Assembly: GCF_001713395.1 (NCBI RefSeq) | Contig: NZ_CP016450.1 | Location: 3,564,501 to 3,628,500 of the forward strand | Length of the DNA stretch: 64,000 nucleotides | DNA from: Sinorhizobium sp. RAC02 | GTDB lineage: Bacteria; Pseudomonadota; Alphaproteobacteria; Rhizobiales; Rhizobiaceae | Direction of reading: 5' to 3' | Part shown: piece by piece, positions 1 through 8,535 of the stretch | How the letters are laid out: each line of letters begins with the position of its first letter | Numbering within the stretch: position 1 is the stretch's first letter | The notes under the pieces: model-generated | What the model was told of the DNA's origin: nothing | What the model saw: the letters and a program-made list of their open reading frames with translations, nothing else | Databases searched by the model: none | Made by a program: the position numbers and the translations under genes

Positions 1-792
1 CGGCAATATGCGCCCGAGGTGCTGGATGCGGCGAGCGAAGCCGTTGCCAAGGCCAAACACGATCTCGATTTCGAGCGGCTGGACGAAGAGGCCTTTGCCC
101 GGGCACCCGATATCTCCGTCGACTATGCGATCTTCGAGAAGACGCCGATCGCCGCCGTCGTACCTTCGCCGATCACCTGGTCGGATCTCGGCAGCTGGGA
201 TTCGGTGTGGAAGACCGGCAAGCAGGATGAGGCCGGCAACGTCGCGGATGGCAGCACGACGGTGCTCGACACGCGCAATTCGCTGGTCATCTCGCGCGAC
301 ATCCATGTCGCGGTGCAGGGTCTCGACAATATCGCGGTCATCGCCAGCGAAGACGCGGTCTATGTCGGCCGCATGGAAGACAGCCAGAATGTCGGCAAGC
401 TGGTCAAGCATCTGGCGGCCCTGCCGAAGACGGCGAAGCTGACCGAAACCCACCCGACATCCTACCGTCCCTGGGGCGGTTACACCTCCGTGCTGAACGG
501 CGAGCGCTTCCAGGTGAAGCGCTTGTTCGTGACACCGGGCAAGCGGCTCTCGCTGCAGAAGCACCATCATCGCTCCGAACATTGGATCGTAGTGCGCGGC
601 ACGGCCGAGGTGACGATCGGCGATAAGACGATCCCGCTGCGCGAAAACGAATCCGTCTATATTCCGCAGGGCGAATTGCACCGCCTGGCAAATCCCGGAA
701 AGATCCTGCTGGAGCTGATCGAGGTCCAGACGGGGTCCTATCTCGGCGAAGACGATATCATCCGCATCGAGGATGAGTTCGGCCGCGGGTAA
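1..792 (+). CDS. manC: Mannose-1-phosphate guanylyltransferase / mannose-6-phosphate isomerase (3' part)
   Basis: This is the C-terminal part of a type II PMI-GMP enzyme; the start lies left of the window. The family makes GDP-mannose for surface polysaccharides: an N-terminal nucleotidyltransferase domain joins mannose-1-phosphate to GTP and a C-terminal cupin isomerises fructose-6-phosphate and mannose-6-phosphate. Visible here are the end of the transferase domain (TWSDLGSWDS) and the whole cupin, with the PWG motif, the metal-binding HHHRSEHW segment and the RLANPG loop followed by a conserved end. No frame break is seen in the visible part. Family assignment is confident; the exact polysaccharide served cannot be told. 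Confidence 0.93.
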   Translation, partial: RQYAPEVLDAASEAVAKAKHDLDFERLDEEAFARAPDISVDYAIFEKTPIAAVVPSPITWSDLGSWDSVWKTGKQDEAGNVADGSTTVLDTRNSLVISRDIHVAVQGLDNIAVIASEDAVYVGRMEDSQNVGKLVKHLAALPKTAKLTETHPTSYRPWGGYTSVLNGERFQVKRLFVTPGKRLSLQKHHHRSEHWIVVRGTAEVTIGDKTIPLRENESVYIPQGELHRLANPGKILLELIEVQTGSYLGEDDIIRIEDEFGRG

Positions 793-803
793 ATGGGGTA
801 GGC

Positions 804-826
804 GGCAAGGCTAAAGCAGCCTTGCC
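804..826. terminator. Hairpin between convergent genes
   Basis: Inverted repeat GGCAAGGC, 7-nt loop, GCCTTGCC. It overlaps the stop codon of the minus-strand phosphatase and follows the manC stop, so it may end transcripts from both sides. There is no clear T-run, so termination is inferred only from position and symmetry. Confidence 0.45.
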
Positions 827-1596
827 CCGCCCGGCGTCGCCTTGAGCGCCGTCAGCCGCCCCGTCTTGTAGCAGCCCGTATCGATGCAGATCCGGCGGGT
901 GCCGAAAACCGCCTCCGCCCCGGCCGTATGGCCGTGGATCACGTTGATCGGCAGGCGGGGCCCTTCGCTCAGAAACGGCTCGCGAATCCACAGCAGGTCG
1001 CGATCCGTCTGGTCTTCGATCGCAATGCCCGGGCGGATGCCGGCGTGCACGAAGAGGCAGGTTCCGATCGTCGCCATGACAGGCAGGTTTTCGAGAAGGG
1101 TGACGTGTTCGTTCGGGATCGCCGCGCGCAGCATCGGCCCGATACCCGCCAGTTCCTCCGGCCGCCGCAGATGCGCCAACTCTCCGAGGCCGTAGGACCG
1201 CAAGGTCGCATCGCCTCCGACATTCATCCAGGCCGCATTGTTCGCCGGGTCATGAATGAAGCGCAGGAACGTATCGTCGTGATTGCCGCAGAGCGCGATG
1301 CGCTCGATGCCGTCGCCGTGGTCCTGCCGGGCGATATGGCTGAGCACTGCCTTCGAATCCGGCCCGCGATCGATATAGTCTCCGAGATAGATCAGCAGCG
1401 GGTCCTGCACGCCGCTTTGCCGGACATCCGCCAGGATGCGTGCTTCCAGCGCGAGCAGCGCATCGAGGCAGCCGTGGATGTCGCCGATGGCGTAGATCGT
1501 CGACCGGCGCCGGTCGATTTCGATGCGCCGTCGTGGCGGGGCGTCATGGGTGCTGGTTTCTGTATTGCGAAACATGCGGGGGAGAAGGTTTTTCAT
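811..1596 (-). CDS. Serine/threonine-type metallophosphatase (bis(5'-nucleosyl)-tetraphosphatase / PP1-PP2A-like)
   Basis: A 261-residue protein with the calcineurin-like metallophosphoesterase signature: GDIHG at about residue 38, GDYIDRG at about 72 and GNHD at about 104, which supply the dimetal site. Such single-domain bacterial enzymes act on phosphoproteins or dinucleoside polyphosphates. The start at 1596 is preferred because the protein from MKNLLPRMF fits the family length; an upstream open frame to 1776 overlaps the 3' end of the next minus-strand gene. Substrate cannot be fixed from sequence. It converges with manC, with only 18 bp between stops. Confidence 0.9.
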   Translation of the reverse strand: MKNLLPRMFRNTETSTHDAPPRRRIEIDRRRSTIYAIGDIHGCLDALLALEARILADVRQSGVQDPLLIYLGDYIDRGPDSKAVLSHIARQDHGDGIERIALCGNHDDTFLRFIHDPANNAAWMNVGGDATLRSYGLGELAHLRRPEELAGIGPMLRAAIPNEHVTLLENLPVMATIGTCLFVHAGIRPGIAIEDQTDRDLLWIREPFLSEGPRLPINVIHGHTAGAEAVFGTRRICIDTGCYKTGRLTALKATPGGARLL

Positions 1597-1655
1597 ATGG
1601 GCAGACCATAGGCGGAAGCGATTGCGCTGTGAACTGGCAAGGGGCGTGGCAGCAC

Positions 1656-2279
1656 TCAGCGCCGCTCCTGTGGCGGGCAGCGCCCGTTTGCGCGGCATTC
1701 CGTGTCGATCCATATTCCGGTTTTTGCAGCCATCGCCCGTTGCTGGACCGCAGCCAGGCGTGGCGTCGCAGCCCACGCCGCTCCCTTGGCAACGAGGCTT
1801 TCCGCCAGGTCAGCGTCACCGACACGGCACGAGACGAAGACGGCGTGGCCTGCGCGAAAATGTTCACGGCAGGCCAGTGTGCGATTGGTGATCAGGCGCT
1901 TCAGAAAAAGCCGTGCCTGCTGGCCGCAGGCGGCGATGTGCCTGTCATCGCCACGGCAAAGCCGCTTCGGGTTGACCGCCACGGCATCCGCCAGCACGTA
2001 GAGGCGTCCACCCTCCTGAAACGAGCTGCTGTCGAAGACGGAGACGCGCGTCGTCGGCTTCAGGGTCAGCGGTGGGATTTTCCGTTCGACTTTTACTCGC
2101 TCATAGCCTTGCGCCTTGCGATCGATGCGAACGGGTTTGTCGGTCCAGATCGGATCGTCGGAAACCGCACCCGATTGCAGGCCCGCGGCCTGCGCTGCCG
2201 TCCATGACAGGAGAAGCGAGGCTGCCATTGCCCATGCAATCGCCCGCCCGTTCGGTTTCGTCCTCGTCGCCGCTTTCAT
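1656..2279 (-). CDS. Exported thermonuclease-fold (SNase-like) protein, probably non-catalytic
   Basis: A 207-residue protein with a clear N-terminal signal peptide (hydrophobic stretch at about 14-30 ending AAQA). The C-terminal half resembles the staphylococcal nuclease fold: a CGQQAR...L helix, a paired-cysteine core and a closing LVAKGAAW...A...GIW segment. The usual catalytic Arg/Glu cluster (IRLxGIDxPE) is replaced by YVLADAVAVNP, so nuclease activity is doubtful. Four or more cysteines suggest disulfides in the periplasm. It ends 59 bp before the phosphatase start on the same strand. Fold assignment is moderate; function is unknown. Confidence 0.75.
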   Translation of the reverse strand: MKAATRTKPNGRAIAWAMAASLLLSWTAAQAAGLQSGAVSDDPIWTDKPVRIDRKAQGYERVKVERKIPPLTLKPTTRVSVFDSSSFQEGGRLYVLADAVAVNPKRLCRGDDRHIAACGQQARLFLKRLITNRTLACREHFRAGHAVFVSCRVGDADLAESLVAKGAAWAATPRLAAVQQRAMAAKTGIWIDTECRANGRCPPQERR

Positions 2280-2339
2280 GCCTGCTCCGGTGTGAATGGG
2301 AGGAGTGTGGTTGGGAATGTCTGTGCCATCAAGGGAGGA

Positions 2340-3134
2340 TTACAGCGTATCGGGCAGCGGCATCCAGCGGCCGCGATCGAAATAGTCCGGCAGGTAGGAG
2401 CCGCGGTTTCGCGTACGGTCCGGCGTGATGACGAAGTTGTAGCGTGGCGTCTCGCTGAACTCCTTCTTGAGCTGGATCCGGTTGCCGAAGCGGATGATGT
2501 CGAATTCCTTGAGGGCACGGATATCCGCAAAAATCTCCGGCGCTTCTTCCCAGCGCACCTCCTCGAGAAAGACTTCGAGGGTGGCGATGACGGCGTCCGT
2601 CACCAGGCCTTGCGTTGCGGGGTTTTCGATATTGAGCTTGATGCGGAACGAGGAAACGCGTGTCTCCGCATTGCCCTTGATGGCAAGGAAGGCGGAGGAG
2701 GGGGCGTTTGCGCCATCCTGCGCGTGCGGGAATTCGCGGTAGGATTGGCAATCCCAGCTTTCCTTGTCGAAAATCCCGACCTTCCAGCCGGGATTGGGAA
2801 AACCGCTGCGCTCCAGGGCTTCGCAGAGGGCCTGCGGTGCCTTGCGGATCGTGCGCACGAATTGCGTCTGGCTGGGGGTGACGGGGGTGAGCAGGCGTTC
2901 CGAAATGAGACCCTTCGGGCGCGGCATGCGATTGCCCTTCAGCTCGTAGGGCCGAAGCGCGCGCTCGCGCGGGGTCGTGTCGATGGGATCGAAGCCGAAG
3001 CGGGAAAGCAGCAGATTGAGATTGCGGTAGTTGTTGGCGAGAAGCACGGTGGCGCCGATCGCGCCCAGCAGCACCACGGCGAAAAGCCCGAAGACAAGCA
3101 AGCCGGATATGCCCTGTTTTCTCCGCTCCGTCAT
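2340..3134 (-). CDS. Conserved membrane-anchored hypothetical protein
   Basis: A 264-residue protein with a short basic N-terminus, one transmembrane segment at about residues 11-33 and a large soluble domain that should face the periplasm. No catalytic motif is recognised. The soluble part has two cysteines (in ALCEALE and SWDCQS) and a typical alpha/beta composition. Codon usage matches neighbours, so it is a real gene. It sits upstream of the SNase-like gene on the same strand, 60 bp apart, and may share its transcript. Function unknown. Confidence 0.8.
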   Translation of the reverse strand: MTERRKQGISGLLVFGLFAVVLLGAIGATVLLANNYRNLNLLLSRFGFDPIDTTPRERALRPYELKGNRMPRPKGLISERLLTPVTPSQTQFVRTIRKAPQALCEALERSGFPNPGWKVGIFDKESWDCQSYREFPHAQDGANAPSSAFLAIKGNAETRVSSFRIKLNIENPATQGLVTDAVIATLEVFLEEVRWEEAPEIFADIRALKEFDIIRFGNRIQLKKEFSETPRYNFVITPDRTRNRGSYLPDYFDRGRWMPLPDTL

Positions 3135-3209
3135 GCCGAACCGCGCCGTTGCCTGTGGCGATGGAGCTGATGCCGGTCATCGTGCAACAGGCAGGGCAAG
3201 GCCCCTGGA

Positions 3210-3407
3210 TCAGCCGATCTCACGCTCCTGATAGGCTACAAGCAGGGTGCCGGCAAGCGCCAGTGGCCAGGCGACGCAAAGCAGCAGGCCGAGCACGCGG
3301 TCGAGATCCCACCGGCCGCTCTTTTCCGCGCCTTCGCGCAGGCTGCAGTCGATGAACAGCAGCGCGATCAGCGTATAGAAGGCCATGAGCAAGGCGCTGA
3401 GTGTCAT
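3210..3407 (-). CDS. Small membrane protein, two transmembrane segments
   Basis: A 65-residue hydrophobic protein starting MTLSALLMAF, with transmembrane helices at about residues 2-19 and 36-57 separated by a charged loop (CSLREGAEKSGRWDLDR). The start at 3407 is chosen because the upstream extension is Arg/Pro-rich and non-protein-like; a purine-rich GTGGGAC stands just before it. No family is recognised. It lies 75 bp upstream of the membrane-anchored protein on the same strand, so the three minus-strand genes may form an envelope-related operon. Confidence 0.65.
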   Translation of the reverse strand: MTLSALLMAFYTLIALLFIDCSLREGAEKSGRWDLDRVLGLLLCVAWPLALAGTLLVAYQEREIG

Positions 3408-3591
3408 TGTCCCACGATCCTTCGTTGCAGGAGGGCGGCGTGTAAGCCACCCCCATGGTCCTCGACGGACCACACGATCACCGAGGCCTCCCCACGGCCT
3501 CGCTTCTCTCCTGAATGCCCCAAAGTGTGACACTGTTTACCATCGTTGCCAATAGAAACATGATGTCGGTAAGCATGTTTGGATGGTTCTG

Positions 3592-4518
3592 CTACAGCCC
3601 GTTTCGCGCGGCCAGCAGGCTGGCGTGCAGTTTCAGCACTTCCGGCGGCGGGGTGCGAAATTTCGGCAGGCCGAGATGATAACCGTAGCCGGTGACGAGG
3701 CTTGTCGTGCCCAGTTGCACGAGGGAACCTTCGGCAAGCTTTGCGGCAATAAGACCGAGGCTGCCGAGCGCCACGCCATCGCCGCTGAGCGCTGCGTCGA
3801 TGGCAAGCGCATAGGTCGAAAAGGTGAGGTGCGGGCGGGGAAACGGCATCCGGCGGTAGGCTTCGGGCGCCACGCGCTCCAGCCAGGGGCGGAAGGAGAT
3901 CCAGTTGGCGTTGAAGCGCTCGTAGTCGATCAGATCGAGGCCTGCGAGATCGGCGGGCTTGACCGTGGCGGCCTCCAGTCCCTTGCGGGCGATGTAGCCC
4001 GGTGCGGCCACCGGCGCCAGTTCCTCGGCCAGCAGCGGGGTCAGGTCCCAGCGGGGATGTTCCCCCGCGGAGTAGAGGATCACGAGGTCGTTGTTTTCCG
4101 AGGCGAGATCGGCGGGGCTGTCCGATGTGACGAGGCGGAGGGAGACGTCCGGGTTGTCGCGCGCGAAATTGCGCAGGCGCTGGCCGAGCCAGAGATGCGA
4201 GACCGAGCCGCTGGCAGCAAGCGATATGCTGTGCCCGGCGCCGGTGCGGAAGGGTTCGAGGCTTTCTTCCAGATAGTCGAGGGAGGCGCGTACGCGCTGG
4301 AACAGTTTTTCGCCGCGCGGTGTCAGCGTCAGGTTTTTGCCGCTGCGGGCGAAGAGCTGAGTGCCGAGATGGTCTTCCAACCCCTTGATGCGGCGGCTGA
4401 CCGCGGCTTGCGTGATGTTCAGCTCGCGGCCGGCACGGGAAAAGTTCATGTGGCGGCAGGCGGCGTCGAAGACGCGAAAGGCTTCAAGGGGGATATGGGC
4501 GAGCAAACTGGCTTTCAT
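3592..4518 (-). CDS. LysR-family transcriptional regulator
   Basis: A 308-residue LysR regulator. The winged helix-turn-helix covers about residues 10-68 (FDAACRHMNFSRAGRELN, then ITQAAVSRRIKGLE) and the rest is the type 2 periplasmic-binding-like effector domain. The N-terminal segment resembles the GcvA subgroup. It is transcribed divergently from the alcohol dehydrogenase gene, with 92 bp between starts, the classic arrangement for a LysR protein that controls the neighbouring operon and itself. The effector is unknown. Confidence 0.94.
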   Translation of the reverse strand: MKASLLAHIPLEAFRVFDAACRHMNFSRAGRELNITQAAVSRRIKGLEDHLGTQLFARSGKNLTLTPRGEKLFQRVRASLDYLEESLEPFRTGAGHSISLAASGSVSHLWLGQRLRNFARDNPDVSLRLVTSDSPADLASENNDLVILYSAGEHPRWDLTPLLAEELAPVAAPGYIARKGLEAATVKPADLAGLDLIDYERFNANWISFRPWLERVAPEAYRRMPFPRPHLTFSTYALAIDAALSGDGVALGSLGLIAAKLAEGSLVQLGTTSLVTGYGYHLGLPKFRTPPPEVLKLHASLLAARNGL

Positions 4519-4544
4519 GATCTGAAGTTATCAAAAAGCCCGAA

Positions 4545-4558
4545 AAATCCAAGGATTT
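4545..4558. promoter_or_regulatory. Candidate LysR operator
   Basis: Inverted repeat AAATCC, two A, GGATTT in the AT-rich gap between the divergent LysR and alcohol dehydrogenase genes. Position and dyad symmetry suit autoregulation and control of the catabolic operon; binding is inferred, not shown. Confidence 0.4.
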
Positions 4559-4610
4559 GAAAATCTGAAATCGTGATGCACGGTTCGGCAAATCAATCCG
4601 GGGTGTTCTC

Positions 4611-5753
4611 GTGAAGTTCGCAACGTCTTTCGTGCCTGATATCCGCTTTGGTGAAGGTGTTCATGACACCATCGCCGCGTCTGCCCGCGCGCTCGGCGCC
4701 GAAAAGGTCCTCATCGTCATCGATGGTTTTCTCGCGGGGAATGGTCTTGGCGAGCGTCTCGCTGCCCAGTTTGCAGCGGAAGGCGTGAGCGCGGCGTTCT
4801 TTTCCGACTTTGCGGGCGAACCGAAACTGGCCCATGTCAGGGCGGCGACGGACGCCGCGCGCGGCAAGGATCTCGTCGTCGGCATCGGCGGCGGCTCGGC
4901 GCTCGATATCGCGAAGATTGCGGCTTGTGCGGCGGCGGCGGATGCAGATCCGATGCACTACGCGCTGGCCGCCAATCCGCTTCCCAACAAGCCGCTGAAG
5001 AAGATCATGGTGCCGACCACGGCGGGCACGGGGTCCGAGACCTCGGCGACGACGATCTTTGCCGGGCCGGAGGGCAAGAAACTCTGGATCTGGGGGCCGG
5101 AAACCAAGGCCGATCTCGTGCTGCTCGATCCGGGGCTGACGGTGACGCTGCCGGCCAGCCTCACCGCCTGGTGCGGGCTCGATGCCTTCGTGCACGCCTT
5201 CGAGGCGGCGACCAACCGCAACGCCCATGCGGGTGCGGCGCTCTATGCCCATGCCGCTTTGCGCCTTCTCACCGAGGCGCTGGAGACGGCGGTGAAGACC
5301 CCGGCGGATATCGAGGCGCGCGGCAAGGTGCTGCTCGGCTCGTGTTATGCCGGCGTGGCGATTGACAATTGCGGCACCGCGGTCGCGCACAATATCAGCC
5401 ACGCGCTTGCAGGCCTTGCGCCGTTGCATCACGGGCTGGCCACGGCGCTCGGATTCGAGGCGACGCTTGCCTGGCTCGTGGAGGCGGATACCGCGGATCT
5501 TGCCGCCGCCGCGCGTGCCTGCGGCCTCTCCGATGCGGCGATGCTGCCCGGTTTCGTCGGCGACCTGATGGATCGCTGCGGCATTGTCCGCGCGTTGCCG
5601 AAAACCTTTGCCGCCTTCACCGCCGATGATCTCGCCCGCGAGATGCGCGCACCGGAGAACCAGCCGATGCGCCGCTCGACGATCCGCGACATTGCCGACG
5701 CCGATATCGATAAGATGGCCGCCGCGATGATGGCCCTGCCCAAGACGCTCTGA
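4611..5753 (+). CDS. Iron-containing alcohol dehydrogenase
   Basis: A 380-residue group III NAD(P)-dependent alcohol dehydrogenase. The dinucleotide-binding GIGGGSALD lies at about residue 91, the PTTAGTGSE motif at about 135, and the metal ligands fit D191, H195, H260 and H274. It starts with GTG. It ends 9 bp before the aldehyde dehydrogenase start, so the two are almost surely co-transcribed and would oxidise an alcohol to an acid in two steps. The maleylacetate-reductase branch of the family is an alternative reading. Confidence 0.92.
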   Translation: MKFATSFVPDIRFGEGVHDTIAASARALGAEKVLIVIDGFLAGNGLGERLAAQFAAEGVSAAFFSDFAGEPKLAHVRAATDAARGKDLVVGIGGGSALDIAKIAACAAAADADPMHYALAANPLPNKPLKKIMVPTTAGTGSETSATTIFAGPEGKKLWIWGPETKADLVLLDPGLTVTLPASLTAWCGLDAFVHAFEAATNRNAHAGAALYAHAALRLLTEALETAVKTPADIEARGKVLLGSCYAGVAIDNCGTAVAHNISHALAGLAPLHHGLATALGFEATLAWLVEADTADLAAAARACGLSDAAMLPGFVGDLMDRCGIVRALPKTFAAFTADDLAREMRAPENQPMRRSTIRDIADADIDKMAAAMMALPKTL

Positions 5754-5762
5754 GGACCTGAC

Positions 5763-7262
5763 ATGACCGAACAGTTCAGCCGTGCCTATTGGGAAGACCG
5801 CCTTGCCGGGCTCTCGTTCGACCGCGGACATTTCATCGACGGCAAGGTGCAGCCTGCCGCGTCCGGCCGAACGTTCGTGCGCACGCGCCCGATGGACGGC
5901 CAGCCGGGTGCCGTGCTGGCGCAGGGAGATGCGGCGGATGTCGACCTGGCCGTCGCCTCGGCGCGCAACGCCTTTGCAAGCGCCGTATGGCGCGGCAAGG
6001 AACCGCTGGAAAAGAAGAAGATCATGCTAGCCTGGACGGAGCTGATCCGTACCCATGGCGAGGAACTGGCGCTGCTGGAGACGCTCGATGTCGGCAAGCC
6101 GGTGCAGGCGTCGCTCGGCGTCGACGTGCGGCTCTGCGCTGATGGTATCCAGTATTACGGCGAGATGATCGACAAGCTCTATGACGAGATCGCGCCGACG
6201 GGGCCGAAGGCCCGGGCGCTGGTGCGGAAGGTGCCGATCGGTGTCGTCGCGGCGATCACGCCGTGGAACTATCCGATGATCATCGACGCGTGGAAGCTTG
6301 GTCCGGCGATCGCGGCCGGCAATTCCGTCGTGCTGAAGCCGGCCGAACAGTCCTCGCTCTCGGCGTTGAGGCTGGCGGAACTGGCGATCGAGGCGGGTCT
6401 TCCCCCCGGCGTCTTCAACGTCGTCACCGGCTTCGGCGAAGAGGTCGGCAAGCCGCTTGCGCTGCACATGGATGTCGACATGGTCGCCTTCACCGGCTCG
6501 ACCGAGGTCGGCAAGCTGATCATGGGGTATGCGGCGCAATCGAACCTCAAGCGCGTGGCGCTGGAGCTTGGCGGCAAGTCGCCGCTCGTCGTGTTCGAGG
6601 ATGCGGATCTGGATGCGGCGGCGAGTGCAGCCGCCTGGGGTTGCTTCTACAATTCCGGCGAGACCTGCCACGCCGCCACCCGCCTCGTCGTGCAGCGCTC
6701 GGTGCAGGACACGCTGATCGAGAAGATCGAGGCGGTGGTGAAGCGCGAGATTGCGCTCGCACACCCCTTCGAGCCCTCGGCGCAGATCGGCGCGCTGATC
6801 GAGGCGGAGCATATGGACAAGGTGCTCGGGCTGATCGCCATTGGCGAGAAGGATGGCGGGCGTCGTGCTTTCGGGGCGGAACGGGTGCTGTCGGAAACTG
6901 GCGGCTATTATGTCTCGCCCGGCGTCATCACCGATGTGACGAACGACATGCGCATCGCCCGCCAGGAGATTTTCGGACCCGTGCTGGCGGCTATTGCCTT
7001 CGACACGGAGGAGGAGGCGCTGGCGATCGCCAACGACACGATCTATGGGCTGGCCGGCGCGGTCTTCACCCGCGACATGGACCGGGCGCACCGCTTCTCC
7101 GAAGCGATCCATGCCGGCACGGTGTGGATCAACACCTACGACATGTCGAATTTCGCGACACCCTTCGGCGGCTTCAAGCAATCCGGCTTCGGCCGCGACC
7201 GTTCGGTGCATGCGATCGACAAATACTGCGACTACAAGACGATCTGGCAGCAGTTCGGCTGA
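5763..7262 (+). CDS. NAD(P)-dependent aldehyde dehydrogenase
   Basis: A 499-residue ALDH-superfamily enzyme that oxidises an aldehyde to a carboxylate. Visible catalytic positions are N169 in TPWNYP, K192 in LKPAE, E268 in LELGGK and nucleophile C302 in GETC. The glutamate in GETC, instead of the commoner GQxC, is a subgroup trait. Sequence style is close to betaine/aminobutyraldehyde and hydroxyaldehyde dehydrogenases, but the substrate cannot be assigned. It follows the alcohol dehydrogenase by 9 bp and would use its product. Confidence 0.93.
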   Translation: MTEQFSRAYWEDRLAGLSFDRGHFIDGKVQPAASGRTFVRTRPMDGQPGAVLAQGDAADVDLAVASARNAFASAVWRGKEPLEKKKIMLAWTELIRTHGEELALLETLDVGKPVQASLGVDVRLCADGIQYYGEMIDKLYDEIAPTGPKARALVRKVPIGVVAAITPWNYPMIIDAWKLGPAIAAGNSVVLKPAEQSSLSALRLAELAIEAGLPPGVFNVVTGFGEEVGKPLALHMDVDMVAFTGSTEVGKLIMGYAAQSNLKRVALELGGKSPLVVFEDADLDAAASAAAWGCFYNSGETCHAATRLVVQRSVQDTLIEKIEAVVKREIALAHPFEPSAQIGALIEAEHMDKVLGLIAIGEKDGGRRAFGAERVLSETGGYYVSPGVITDVTNDMRIARQEIFGPVLAAIAFDTEEEALAIANDTIYGLAGAVFTRDMDRAHRFSEAIHAGTVWINTYDMSNFATPFGGFKQSGFGRDRSVHAIDKYCDYKTIWQQFG

Positions 7263-7277
7263 GCTTTTTGTTTTTTC

Positions 7278-7320
7278 GCAGTTCCCACGGAAAACCGCTT
7301 CACACTTTTCCTGGAACTGC
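7278..7320 (+). repeat. Dispersed hairpin element, copy 1
   Basis: Outer arms GCAGTTCC and GGAACTGC pair perfectly over 8 bp; inner arms GGAAAA and TTTTCC pair over 6 bp. Compared with the commoner arms GCAATTCC/GGAATTGC, both arms changed together. It lies just upstream of the Shine-Dalgarno site of the enolase-superfamily gene. Confidence 0.8.
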
Positions 7321-7337
7321 TCTTGAAGGGGGAAGGC

Positions 7338-8462
7338 ATGAGCAAGATCGTTTCCATCGGGATCAGCCACCACCGGCTGCCGCTCGATCCGCCGTTCAAG
7401 GCCAGCTGGGATGGCCGGCCGCGCCGGCATTTCGACGCAACGATCGTGCGCGTGACGGACGACGAGGGCCGCGAGGGCATCGGCTCCGGCGACCTGATGA
7501 AGGGGTTCGAGGGGCACGACGACCTGTTCATCGGCCAGGACCCACGCCATCTCGAACGGCACTACGAGGTGCTGTCGCATATCAACTTCCACTATGGCCG
7601 CTGCTGGCCGCTGGATCTCGCGCTCTGGGACCTTGCCGGCAAGGTGACGGGCGAGCCGGTCTGGCGCATGCTGGGCGGCCGGGCTGATCGCGTTCGGCTC
7701 TATGCCTCCTCCGGCGTGCTGCGCGAGCCCTCCGCCATGGCGGACCAGGCGGAGCGCTATATCGAAGAGGGTTTTCCGGCGATGAAGGTGCGCTTCTCGT
7801 CGTCTGCCGGCGGCCGGAATGGCTGGCGCGACGACGTCAAGGCGCTGGAGGCAATCCGGGCGCGCGTCGGCGACCGACTGGAACTGATGGTCGACTGCAA
7901 CCAGGGTTGGCGCATGCCCTGGGACACGACGCTACCCTGGACCTTCAAGGATGCGCTCGTCGTTGCGCGCGAACTGGAACGGCTCGGCATCTACTGGATG
8001 GAGGAGCCGCTGCACCGCTCCGACCGCAAGGGCATGAAGGCGCTGAAGGAGGCGACCGACATCCGCATCGCTGGCGGCGAGATGACGCGGGAACTCTACG
8101 AATTCCGCGACATCATCGAGGAACGCGCCTTCGACGTCATCCAGCCGGACGTGGCGCTGGTCGGCGGCATTACCGGTTGCCGGCGGCTCGCCTTCCAGGC
8201 GCGCGAGGCGGGTGTCACCTTCACGCCGCACTCCTGGACGAACGGCATCGGCGTGCTGGCCAACGCGCACCTGACGGCGGGGGCGGGGGACGCGCCCTTC
8301 CTCGAATATCCCTATGACACGCCGGAATGGAGCGAGGCGCGTCGCGACTATCCGCTTGCAACGCCGCTGCGCCATGAAAATGGCTGGCTGCTGCTTGGCG
8401 AGGCACCCGGCCTTGGCATCGTGCTCGACGAAGCGCGGCTCAAGGCAACGCGGCTCGGCTGA
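7338..8462 (+). CDS. Mandelate racemase/muconate lactonizing enzyme family protein
   Basis: A 374-residue enolase-superfamily enzyme, with capping domain then TIM barrel. The expected metal ligands are D186 (VDCN), E222 (MEEP) and E248 (GGE), and a His-Asp dyad is formed by D271 (QPDV) and H298 (PHSW), as in the mandelate racemase subgroup. The second-strand base is K150-V-R152 rather than the usual KxK. The start at 7338 follows a GGGGGAAGG ribosome site. It is 75 bp after the aldehyde dehydrogenase, separated by a hairpin element. Probably a sugar- or hydroxy-acid dehydratase or epimerase; substrate unknown. Confidence 0.9.
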   Translation: MSKIVSIGISHHRLPLDPPFKASWDGRPRRHFDATIVRVTDDEGREGIGSGDLMKGFEGHDDLFIGQDPRHLERHYEVLSHINFHYGRCWPLDLALWDLAGKVTGEPVWRMLGGRADRVRLYASSGVLREPSAMADQAERYIEEGFPAMKVRFSSSAGGRNGWRDDVKALEAIRARVGDRLELMVDCNQGWRMPWDTTLPWTFKDALVVARELERLGIYWMEEPLHRSDRKGMKALKEATDIRIAGGEMTRELYEFRDIIEERAFDVIQPDVALVGGITGCRRLAFQAREAGVTFTPHSWTNGIGVLANAHLTAGAGDAPFLEYPYDTPEWSEARRDYPLATPLRHENGWLLLGEAPGLGIVLDEARLKATRLG

Positions 8463-8535
8463 GACGCTTCGCCCTCTTGACATCCGCCCCGTGGAGGCCG
8501 ACTTCACGGGGATACGGACGCGAAGGAGACGAGCC

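Noticed and set aside
6027..7592. Open frame of about 520 codons opposite the aldehyde dehydrogenase
   Set aside because: Antisense shadow of a well-conserved gene.
8314..8535. Longer N-terminus for UbiG
   Set aside because: It overlaps the end of the enolase-superfamily gene; a clear AAGGAGA site stands before 8536.
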